A DNA stretch of 64,000 nt from 66-474 sp963771735. GTDB taxonomy: Bacteria; Pseudomonadota; Gammaproteobacteria; Xanthomonadales; Rhodanobacteraceae. A model generated the notes under the pieces. It made no database searches and had not been told where the DNA came from. It was given only the letters and a program-made list of their open reading frames with translations. Of this stretch, positions 25,574 to 33,564 are shown one piece after another. The stretch lies in NCBI GenBank assembly GCA_963771735.1, contig CAVYUN010000001.1, forward strand, positions 124,001 through 188,000, in the 5' to 3' direction. A program made the position numbers and the translations under genes. Position 1 is the stretch's first letter. Each line of letters opens with the position of its first letter.

Positions 25574-26995
25574 GTGCAAGCTCCCGAAACGGGCATGATC
25601 CAGAACCGCACTTTCGATGAAATCGCGGTCGGCGACAGCGCGAGTCTTGCGCGCACGGTCACGCAGCGCGACATCGAGCTGTTCGCGCTGGCCTCGGGCG
25701 ACGTGAATCCCGCGCACATGGATCCGGCCTACGCCGCGACCGACATGTTCCACCACATCATCGCGCAAGGCATCCTCGAAGCCGGCCTGATCTCGGCCGT
25801 GCTGGGTACCGAGTTGCCCGGGCCGGGCACGATCTATCTGGGCCAGGACCTGCGCTTTCTGCACCCGGTGGCGATCGGCGACACCATCACCGCCACGCTG
25901 ACGGTCACCGAGAAACATCCCGAGAAGGGCAACGTCGTCCTCGACTGCCGTTGCACCAACCAGAACGGCGAAGTGGTGATCACGGGCACCGCGTACGTGC
26001 GCGCGCCCCAAGACAAGGTGCTGCGCCCGCGCGTCGAATTGCCGGATGTCCAGATCAACCGCCACGAACGCTTCCGGGCCTTGCTGGCGAGGGCGGCCGG
26101 ACTGCCGCCGATGCCGGTCGCCGTCGTGCATCCGTGCAACGCCAATGCCATCGGCGCGGCGGTGGAAGCTGCGCAAGCGGGCCTGATCGTGCCGATCCTG
26201 GTCGGTCCGCAAGCGAAGATCCGCACGGCCGCGCAAGCCGCAAATGTCGACATCAACGGCTTTCGTCTGGTCGACACGCCGCACAGCCATGCCGCCGCGG
26301 ATCGCGCGGTAGCGCTGGTGCGCGACGGCGAGGCGGCGATGTTGATGAAAGGCTCGCTGCACAGCGATGAACTGCTGCATGCGGTGCTGGCAGCGGACAG
26401 CGGGCTGCGCACCGGCAGGCGCCTCAGCCACGTCTACCTGATGGACGTGCCGACCTATCCGAAGCCGCTGCTGGTCACCGACGCCGTGGTCAACATCGCG
26501 CCGGACCTTGAGCAGAAACGCGACATCGTGCAGAACGCGGTCGATCTCGCGCACGAAATGGGCATCGAAACGCCGCGCGTCGCGCTGCTGTCGGCAGTGG
26601 AGACGGTCAATCCTGCGATCCGTTCGACGCTGGACGCGGCGGCGCTGTGCAAGATGGCCGACCGCGGCCAGATCAGCGGCGCGCTGGTGGACGGCCCGCT
26701 GGCGTTCGACAATGCGGTGAGCCCCGCGGCGGCAAAGGAAAAGGGCATCATCTCGCCGGTGGCGGGGCAGGCCGACATCCTGGTGGTGCCCGACCTCGAA
26801 GCCGGCAACATGCTGGCCAAGCAGTTGATCTTCCTGGCCGGCGCGGACGCCGCGGGCGTGGTGCTGGGCGCGCGGGTGCCGATCATCCTGACCAGCCGCG
26901 CGGACACCGAACGCACGCGACTGGCGTCGTGCGCGGTGGCGGTGCTGCTCGCACACCGGCCGAGTCCCGCGCCGGCCACGTCGAAGGAAACATGA
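25574..26995 (+). CDS. MaoC-phosphate acetyltransferase fusion
   Basis: This 473-residue fusion has residues about 10-140 as a MaoC-like hot-dog domain (ALASGDVNPAHMDPAYA, the hydratase 2 motif with Asp and His) and residues about 165-470 as a Pta domain (VVHPCNANAIGAAVEAA, MKGSLHSDELLHAVL, VDGPLAFDNAVSP, GADAAGVVLGARVPIILTSRAD). Pta interconverts acetyl-phosphate and acetyl-CoA; the role of the MaoC part is not settled. It sits between xfp and ackA, so it probably feeds phosphoketolase-derived acetyl-phosphate into acetyl-CoA. GTG at 25574 (CGGAGA upstream) is preferred; ATG at 25595 is possible. Confidence 0.9.
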   Translation: MQAPETGMIQNRTFDEIAVGDSASLARTVTQRDIELFALASGDVNPAHMDPAYAATDMFHHIIAQGILEAGLISAVLGTELPGPGTIYLGQDLRFLHPVAIGDTITATLTVTEKHPEKGNVVLDCRCTNQNGEVVITGTAYVRAPQDKVLRPRVELPDVQINRHERFRALLARAAGLPPMPVAVVHPCNANAIGAAVEAAQAGLIVPILVGPQAKIRTAAQAANVDINGFRLVDTPHSHAAADRAVALVRDGEAAMLMKGSLHSDELLHAVLAADSGLRTGRRLSHVYLMDVPTYPKPLLVTDAVVNIAPDLEQKRDIVQNAVDLAHEMGIETPRVALLSAVETVNPAIRSTLDAAALCKMADRGQISGALVDGPLAFDNAVSPAAAKEKGIISPVAGQADILVVPDLEAGNMLAKQLIFLAGADAAGVVLGARVPIILTSRADTERTRLASCAVAVLLAHRPSPAPATSKET

Positions 26996-26999
26996 CGCG

Positions 27000-28193
27000 A
27001 TGACAAATGCGGTGCTGACCATCAACGCCGGTTCCTCCAGCATCAAGTTCGCTCTGTTCGAGGTCGGCGGCCGCGACAGCCCGGCATTGTCATCCCATGG
27101 CGAAATCGAGACGATCGAGTCCGCACCACATTTCATCGCGCGCGATGCGTGTGGCAAGGTCCTGGCCGAGCGGCGCTGGTCCAAGCACGACAAGGATTTC
27201 CAGTCGCTCGTGGAGCAGGTGATCGGCTGGGCCGAGAACCATCTGGGCGGCGATGCGATGCGTGCGGTCGGCCATCGTGTAGTGCACGGCGGCACGCGGT
27301 TCGACGCGCCTTGCATGGTAACGCCGGAAGTGCTGGAGCAACTGGACGCCCTGACGCCGTTGGCGCCGCTGCACCAGCCGCACAACCTCGTGCCGATCCG
27401 CGCGATCGCCAAAGCGCGGCCGCGGCTGCCGCAGGTGGCATGCTTCGACACGGCCTTCCACCGCACGATGCCCGCGGTAGCCACGCGCTTCGCATTGCCG
27501 CGCGAGTGGGAAGAGCAGGGGGTGCGCCGCTACGGTTTCCACGGATTGTCCTACGAATACATCGCGCGCAGGTTGCGGGAGCTTGATCCCGAACTGGCCG
27601 CGGGGCGCGTAATCACCGCCCATCTGGGCAACGGCGCCAGCCTGTGCGCGATGCGCGACGGCCGCAGCGTCGACACCACCATGGGCTTGACCGCGCTGGA
27701 CGGCCTGGTGATGGGCACCCGCTGTGGCGACCTCGATCCCGGCGTGATCCTGTATTTCGAGCAGCAGCGCGGCATGGACGCGAAGCGGGTCGAACACATG
27801 CTCTACCACGATTCCGGACTGCTCGGCGTGTCCGGCGGCATCGCCAGCGACATGCGCAGCCTGCTCGCCAGCGGCGACCCGCATGCGCGCGAGGCGGTCG
27901 AATTGTTCACCTTCCGGATCGCCCGCGAGATCGGGGCGTTGACCAGTTCGATGGGCGGCCTTGACGGCATCGTGTTCACTGCCGGGATCGGCGAACACGC
28001 GGCGGCGGTACGTGAAATGGTGTGCGCGCGACTGGATTGGCTGGGCGTGGAGCTGGACGCGGCGGCGAACGCGGGCGACGAGGCCGTGATCAGCGCGTCC
28101 GGCAGCCGCGTCGAGGTGCGCGTGATCCCGACCGACGAGGAAGCGATGATCGCGCGGCATACACTGGATACCGTATCGCACGCGAGGAAATGA
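27000..28193 (+). CDS. ackA: Acetate kinase
   Basis: This 397-residue enzyme of the ASKHA fold converts acetyl-phosphate and ADP to acetate and ATP. It carries the phosphate-binding signature LTINAGSSSIKFALFE at the start, VGHRVVHGG, the catalytic RRYGFHGLSYEYIARR with the His/Arg block, AHLGNGASLCA and FTAGIGEHAAAVRE. It follows the pta fusion after 4 bases, behind a GAAGGAAA ribosome site. Together with xfp it yields one ATP per cleaved xylulose 5-phosphate. Confidence 0.96.
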   Translation: MTNAVLTINAGSSSIKFALFEVGGRDSPALSSHGEIETIESAPHFIARDACGKVLAERRWSKHDKDFQSLVEQVIGWAENHLGGDAMRAVGHRVVHGGTRFDAPCMVTPEVLEQLDALTPLAPLHQPHNLVPIRAIAKARPRLPQVACFDTAFHRTMPAVATRFALPREWEEQGVRRYGFHGLSYEYIARRLRELDPELAAGRVITAHLGNGASLCAMRDGRSVDTTMGLTALDGLVMGTRCGDLDPGVILYFEQQRGMDAKRVEHMLYHDSGLLGVSGGIASDMRSLLASGDPHAREAVELFTFRIAREIGALTSSMGGLDGIVFTAGIGEHAAAVREMVCARLDWLGVELDAAANAGDEAVISASGSRVEVRVIPTDEEAMIARHTLDTVSHARK

Positions 28194-28195
28194 GC

Positions 28196-28945
28196 ATGTC
28201 GTACGCCAAGACGTTGCGCGCACTGCAGATCGAGCTGGTGAAATTCCAGAAGCATTTGATCAAGCACGGCGACCGCGTGCTGATCGTGCTCGAGGGCCGT
28301 GATGCCGCCGGCAAGGACGGCACCATCAAGCGCATCATCGAACACCTGTCGCCACGCGAGACGCGCGTGGTCGCGCTGGGCAAGCCTTCCGACCGCGAGA
28401 CCACGGCCTGGTACTTCCAGCGTTACGTGCCGCACCTGCCGATGGCGCAGGAATTCGTGCTGTTCAACCGCAGCTGGTACAACCGCGCCGGCGTCGAGCG
28501 CGTGATGGGGTTCTGCAATCATGTGGAGTACGAGGAGTTCATGGAAACCGTGCCCGGGTTCGAGCAGATGCTGGTGCGTTCGGGCATCAAGCTGTTCAAG
28601 TACTACCTCGACATCGACAAGGCCGAGCAGAAGGCGCGCCTGAAAGACCGTCGCGACGACCCGCTCAAGCAATGGAAGATCAGCCCGATCGATGCCGCCG
28701 CGCAGAAGCACTGGAAGGGTTACAGCGAGGCGCGCAACGCAATGTTCGCGCGCACCCACACGGCGGTGGCGCCATGGACGGTGGTACGCGCCGACGACAA
28801 GAAGCGCGCGCGCCTGAACCTGATCCGCGACCTACTGACCCGCCTCGACTACGTCGACAAGGACGCCGGCCTGCTGAATGCCGATCCGAAGACCGTATTC
28901 CTATACAGCGACGAAGCGCTGAAGAAGGGCTGGATCGCCAGGTGA
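28196..28945 (+). CDS. ppk2: Polyphosphate kinase 2 (PPK2 family)
   Basis: This 249-residue enzyme transfers phosphate between inorganic polyphosphate and nucleotides. The Walker A block is LEGRDAAGKDGTIKRI, the lid/Walker B region includes PSDRETTAWYFQRYV and LFNRSWYNRAGVERVMG, and the C-terminal segment SEARNAMFARTHT is typical of one-domain PPK2. The start at 28196 is preferred to the ATG at 28190 because GAGGAA then has a 6-base spacer. Direct continuation from ackA suggests coupling of acetyl-phosphate-derived ATP with polyphosphate, which is an inference. Confidence 0.93.
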   Translation: MSYAKTLRALQIELVKFQKHLIKHGDRVLIVLEGRDAAGKDGTIKRIIEHLSPRETRVVALGKPSDRETTAWYFQRYVPHLPMAQEFVLFNRSWYNRAGVERVMGFCNHVEYEEFMETVPGFEQMLVRSGIKLFKYYLDIDKAEQKARLKDRRDDPLKQWKISPIDAAAQKHWKGYSEARNAMFARTHTAVAPWTVVRADDKKRARLNLIRDLLTRLDYVDKDAGLLNADPKTVFLYSDEALKKGWIAR

Positions 28946-28987
28946 CGCCGTTCGGCATTGACACGCGCAATCAGCAGGCAGACGAAG

Positions 28988-31486
28988 ATGATCGATTCGA
29001 AGTTGTTGGACGCCAAGTCCGTGCAAGCCTCGAGTACCGAAGAGCTGCTGCGCCAGCTCGACGGTAATGCGCAAGGCCTGACCGAAGCCGAGGCGCAGCG
29101 GCGCGCCACGCAATTCGGGCCCAATCGGCTGGCGGAAGTCCAAAAGAGCCTGTTGGCCAAACTCCTGCATTATTTCTGGGGGCCGATCCCCTGGATGATC
29201 GAGGCGGCGGCGCTGCTTTCCGGGCTGATCCGGCATTGGGCGGATTTCATCATCATCATCCTGCTGCTGCTTTTCAATGCCGCGGTCGGATTCTGGCAGG
29301 AATACAAGGCATCCAATGCGCTGGATGCGCTGAAGGCGCAGCTGGCACTGAAATGCCGGGTGCGCCGCGGCGGCGCCTGGAAGCAGGTCGATGCCAGCGA
29401 ACTCGTGCCCGGGGACATCGTGCGGGTGATGCTTGGCGACGTGATTCCTGCCGACATCAAACTGCTCGAAGGCGACTACATCAGCGTCGACCAGTCCGCA
29501 CTGACCGGCGAATCGCTGCCGGTCGACTGCAAGGTCGGCGACGTCGTGTATTCCGCATCGATCGCCAAGCAGGGCGAAATGGTCGGCGTGGTCTATGCCA
29601 CCGGCGAGCACACCTATCTGGGCAAGACCGCGCAACTGGTGCAGAAGGCCGGCGCGGTTTCGCACTTCCAGAAGGCGGTGCTGAACATCGGCGACTATCT
29701 GATCTACATCAGCATCGCGCTGGTGGTCGTGCTGGTGCTGGTGGAACTTTCGCGCGGCCTGTCGTGGGTGGAACTGCTGCAATTCGCGCTGATCCTCACC
29801 GTCGCCTCGATTCCGGTGGCGATGCCGGCGGTGCTCTCGGTCACGATGGCGCTCGGCGCGCTGGCGCTGTCGAAGGAGAGGGCGATCGTGTCGCGGCTGG
29901 AATCGATCGAGGAGATGGCCGCCGTCGACATCCTGTGCTCGGACAAGACCGGGACGCTGACGCAGAACAAGCTGACCCTCGGCGAAACGTTGCGGTTCGG
30001 CGTCGATGACGACGCCACCCTGATACGCCATGCCGCGCTGGCCAGCGTCGCGGAGGATGGCGATGCCATCGACCAGGCGGTTTTCGCCGCACTCAAGGAC
30101 AAGGATGCGCCGGGTTCCTACCATGCCAAGAATTTCATTCCGTTCGATCCCGTGCACAAGCGTGCCGAAGGCGACTGGACCGACGCGCAGGGCACGACAT
30201 TGAAAGTCACCAAGGGCGCGCCCCAGGTCATCCTCGACCTGGCCGCGGTGGACGACGATGCACGCAAGCGCGCCCAGGACTGGATCGATGCGCAGGCAGC
30301 GCGCGGCTTCCGCACGCTGGGCGTCGCGCACGGCGATGGCGACGGGAAGTGGGTGTTCGATGGCCTGTTCGGGTTGTACGACCCGCCGCGCCCTGATTCC
30401 GCAGCGACCATTGCCGAAGCCGGCAAGCACGGCATCAAGGTGAAGATGGTCACCGGCGACAATGTCGCCATCGGACGCGAAATCGCCGGCCAGCTCGGCA
30501 TCGGCCGCAACATGTTGGCCGCGGACACGGTGTTCGCCGGCGACAGGGCGCCGGCCGATCTGGCTGCACAGATCGATGGCGCCGACGGCTTTGCACAGGT
30601 CTTTCCCGAACACAAATACGACATCGTCAAGGCGCTGCAGGCAGCCGGCCACCGCGTGGCGATGACCGGCGACGGCGTCAACGACGCGCCGGCCTTGAAA
30701 CAGGCCGATGTCGGCATCGCGGTGTCGGGTGCCACCGACGCCGCGCGTGCCGCGGCCGCACTGATCCTGACCGCACCGGGGCTGTCGACCATCGTCAAGG
30801 CGGTCGAGGAAGCGCGCCGCATCTTCGAACGCATGAACAGCTATGCGATCTACCGCATCACGGAAACCATCCGGATCATGGTGTTCGTGGTGCTGGCGAT
30901 GCTGATCTACAACTTCTATCCGATCACTGCGGTGATGATCATCCTGCTGGCCTTCTTCAACGACGTGCCGATCATGACCATCGCCTACGACCATACGTCG
31001 GTCGATACGCAGCCGGTGCGCTGGGACATGCGCCGCGTACTCACCGTGTCGACGGTAATGGGTTTGACCGGCACCGCCGGCAGCTTCCTGATGCTGTACC
31101 TGGCGCTGGACTGGCTGCACATGCCGATTCCGAAGGTGCAGACCTACATCTTCCTCAAGATGGCAGTGGCCGGCCACCTGACCTTGTTCGTTTCGAGAAC
31201 CAAGGGCGCGTACTGGCGCAAGCCTTATCCGGCACCCGTCATGATCTGGTCGGCGGTGGTCACCAAGGTCGCGGCCACCCTGTTGTGCGCGTACAGCCTG
31301 GGTCTCGGGCTGATCGCGCCGATCACCTGGCCGGAAATCGCCCTGATCTGGGCCTACTCGATCGTGTGGTCGATACTGACCGACATGGCCAAGCGCATCG
31401 TGTATCGACACTTCGACCACAGCGTGCCGCGGCACCGGCAGTTTCTTGATCTGCTGCATCGCCATGTCTGGAACCGGGCGCGTTGA
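28988..31486 (+). CDS. Plasma-membrane proton-efflux P-type ATPase (type IIIA)
   Basis: This 832-residue protein resembles the H+-ATPases of plant and fungal plasma membranes and their bacterial relatives. It has the actuator motif SALTGESLPV, the phosphorylation site CSDKTGTLT with Asp near residue 319, the nucleotide-domain KGAPQVIL, and hinge motifs MVTGDN and TGDGVNDAPALK. About ten membrane segments are seen, and the pre-P segment reads TVASIPVAMPAVLSVTMALG. It pumps protons outward using ATP. It lies 42 bases after ppk2 as the last gene of the acetyl-phosphate run, fitting pH homeostasis during acid production. Confidence 0.92.
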   Translation: MIDSKLLDAKSVQASSTEELLRQLDGNAQGLTEAEAQRRATQFGPNRLAEVQKSLLAKLLHYFWGPIPWMIEAAALLSGLIRHWADFIIIILLLLFNAAVGFWQEYKASNALDALKAQLALKCRVRRGGAWKQVDASELVPGDIVRVMLGDVIPADIKLLEGDYISVDQSALTGESLPVDCKVGDVVYSASIAKQGEMVGVVYATGEHTYLGKTAQLVQKAGAVSHFQKAVLNIGDYLIYISIALVVVLVLVELSRGLSWVELLQFALILTVASIPVAMPAVLSVTMALGALALSKERAIVSRLESIEEMAAVDILCSDKTGTLTQNKLTLGETLRFGVDDDATLIRHAALASVAEDGDAIDQAVFAALKDKDAPGSYHAKNFIPFDPVHKRAEGDWTDAQGTTLKVTKGAPQVILDLAAVDDDARKRAQDWIDAQAARGFRTLGVAHGDGDGKWVFDGLFGLYDPPRPDSAATIAEAGKHGIKVKMVTGDNVAIGREIAGQLGIGRNMLAADTVFAGDRAPADLAAQIDGADGFAQVFPEHKYDIVKALQAAGHRVAMTGDGVNDAPALKQADVGIAVSGATDAARAAAALILTAPGLSTIVKAVEEARRIFERMNSYAIYRITETIRIMVFVVLAMLIYNFYPITAVMIILLAFFNDVPIMTIAYDHTSVDTQPVRWDMRRVLTVSTVMGLTGTAGSFLMLYLALDWLHMPIPKVQTYIFLKMAVAGHLTLFVSRTKGAYWRKPYPAPVMIWSAVVTKVAATLLCAYSLGLGLIAPITWPEIALIWAYSIVWSILTDMAKRIVYRHFDHSVPRHRQFLDLLHRHVWNRAR

Positions 31487-31566
31487 CCTGGCGACCCATT
31501 GCGACTCGGTTCCGGACCGGGACGTGCAGGTTCCCGCAGTCGGGAGGGAATTGGAGGCGGGATGAA

Positions 31567-32644
31567 TCAGGAAAGCGCGGCAGCCGGATCGCGGAACGTG
31601 CAGTCATGGAATCCGTGAGAGACCGCTTCAAGTCTGGCAGCACGCAACTGTTCGTCATCGAGGTCGTGCGTCGCCAGCATCGGATAGATGATGGGTTCGT
31701 CGATCCACGGTTGCAGGGCCGCGCGCATGCCGATCTGGGCCTTCCAGGGAAGTTGCGCGAGCGTGTCCGGCGTGGCGGATCGCTGGGCATTGCCCGCGCG
31801 CAGGAGGTTCAGGGCGTAACCCGACGAACGGATCATGCGCGGCCCGCCGGACGCGGTGATGTGGTTGGCGTGATTTTCCCCGTACAAGGGGTCCAGGGCA
31901 TCGGCCACGTCGTTCGCCAGCAGTGCCAGCCGGTGGTGCGGGATGATGGCCGTCAACGGGTCGTGGCGTGCACCATGGCGCATGAGGGACTGCACGAGTT
32001 CCGGCGGCATGCCCCGCGCCGTGGCACGTGTGGCGATGGCGTGCAGGTCGCCGGCGATTTCGCCGCGGCCGGCTGCAAGTTCGACGCTGCCGTGCAGGCA
32101 ACCTTCGGCGAGGGCGCGCCCAAACGCTGAAGCCTGTGCGCGGCCGGCATCGCTGTCGTAATTCAATCCCAGCAACGCCAGCGCGTCGGCGACACCCATC
32201 AGGCCGATTCTGAGCCCCGGGACCTTGACGCGAGCGAGCAGGGCGGCATCGTCGAGCATGCGCACCGCGACAGCTGGCACATTCGGACATGCCCGCGATG
32301 TCGATTTTCGGGCTGGGGCCCAAGGGTCTCTGCACGAACGCCGCCGCGTTGACGACGGCATGCAGTGGACCGGCGCGCCAGATGTTCCGACCGGTACCGG
32401 CCGCTGCGATGAGGCGCTCGTCGGGCAGCAACCGCCAGGTCTTGAATGCGTCCATGAAGCGCGACTGCCATGCCGTCCTTTCGGCTTGCTTCTCCACGGA
32501 CGCGAGCGCGGCCGATACTCGCCGCCAGGTGTCGTCGATCGAGAAATCACGCAAGCGGACACGGTCCCGCCAGCGAAACCAGGCATCCCACGCCTCGACG
32601 GCCGCGAGATCGATGAATGGAGAAGATCGGCTGGGCTCGAACAT
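31567..32644 (-). CDS. Short class II ribonucleotide-reductase-like protein, one frameshift
   Basis: The N-terminal part (LRDFSIDDTWRRVSAALASV, FKTWRLLPDERLIAAAGTGR) and the C-terminal part (LRIGLMGVADALALLGLNYDS, SVELAAGRGE, RHGARHDPLTAIIPHHRLALLANDVADALDPLYGEN) match NrdJ/NrdZ-type alpha subunits. At about 358 residues, however, the central barrel with the catalytic cysteines and the TSCPD tail are missing. A one-base insertion near 32293 separates the two halves. The catalytic role is doubtful; it may be a remnant or a regulatory paralog. The start at 32644 is tentative (a GTG at 32680 is possible). Confidence 0.6.
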
Positions 32645-32698
32645 GGGTGCAAGGGGTGATGGACGTGGCCCACTATCCACGCCCGCGAATCACGGGTC

Positions 32699-32712
32699 TT
32701 GACGCGCATCAA
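32699..32712. promoter_or_regulatory. FNR-like box, one mismatch
   Basis: TTGAC-GCGC-ATCAA has one mismatch to TTGAT-N4-ATCAA. It lies between the divergent RNR-like gene and the Fnr-like regulator, where it could serve either gene or autoregulation. A direct repeat CCGTTACA (32734 and 32744, 10 bases apart) sits just beyond it. Confidence 0.45.
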
Positions 32713-32832
32713 CTGCCGGTCGTCCGTGGCAGGCCGTTACATACCGTTACACGTCGTTGTGCTTCCGACATCCGGGCGTGACATCACCGCCATAGATTGG
32801 TCGCCAACCCCGCCACGACCGAGGACGCCTCC

Positions 32833-33558
32833 ATGGAAACCAGCTTCGCAGCCCGCGATTTCAACCAGTCCGCCTACGCGCCCCAGCCGTCATTCGAGAC
32901 CCACCCCGAGCTCGATATCGCGGAGTTGCAGCGGCACATGCAGGTGACGCGCAGGAAGGTCAGGGCCGGCCAGCACCTTTACCGCAACGGCCAGCCGTTT
33001 CATGCCATCTACCTGGTGCACGCGGGGTTCCTGAAAACCTGCGAGTTGTCCGAGGATGGCCGCGAACAGGTCACCGGCTTCAGGATGCGCGGCGATTTGC
33101 TGGGTGTCGAGTCCATCGGCCTGAAAACCCACACCTGCGACGCAATCGCGCTGGAGGATTGCGAAATCTGGGAGCTGCCGTATCCACCGGTGCTGGATGC
33201 ATGCCTGCACGTCCCGGAATTGCAGATACGCCTGAGCGCGGCGCTGGCGGAAGAAATCCGGCGCGACCGTTCCTGGATGCTGACGATCGGAACGCTGCCT
33301 GCCGAACACCGCGTGGCCGCGTTCCTGCTCGACATCGCCGACCGTCATGCGCGGCTGGGTTTCAGTGCCCGCCATTTCATATTGCGCATGGGGCGTGCGG
33401 ACATCGGCAGTTTCCTCGCGCTCAAGCACGAAACCGTCACCCGGGCGCTGTCGCATCTCGAACAGCTCGGGTACATCTCGGTGCTGCGCCGCGAGGTGAA
33501 GCTGCTCGACATCCCCAGGCTGCGTACCCATGCAGGAATGCGCTGTGCATTGAACTGA
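32833..33558 (+). CDS. Crp/Fnr-family regulator lacking the N-terminal Fe-S cysteines
   Basis: This 241-residue regulator aligns with E. coli FNR over its whole length: sensor domain (VRAGQHLYRNGQPFHAIYLV, REQVTGFRMRGDLLG), dimer helix, and HTH (RADIGSFLALKHETVTRAL). The recognition helix keeps the E-x-x-[S/T]-R residues that read TTGAT half-sites. The first 36 residues contain no cysteine, whereas oxygen-sensing FNR needs three there; only the internal Cys equivalent (EDCEIWELP) remains. It may therefore sense another signal, as Dnr-like proteins do. GAGGA precedes the ATG. FNR boxes nearby suggest it controls xfp, hemN and cyd. Confidence 0.88.
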   Translation: METSFAARDFNQSAYAPQPSFETHPELDIAELQRHMQVTRRKVRAGQHLYRNGQPFHAIYLVHAGFLKTCELSEDGREQVTGFRMRGDLLGVESIGLKTHTCDAIALEDCEIWELPYPPVLDACLHVPELQIRLSAALAEEIRRDRSWMLTIGTLPAEHRVAAFLLDIADRHARLGFSARHFILRMGRADIGSFLALKHETVTRALSHLEQLGYISVLRREVKLLDIPRLRTHAGMRCALN

Positions 33559-33564
33559 GCGGCC

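Noticed and set aside
28901..31465. 854-codon minus-strand open frame
   Set aside because: It is antisense to the P-type ATPase, has low-complexity composition and no recognisable domain.
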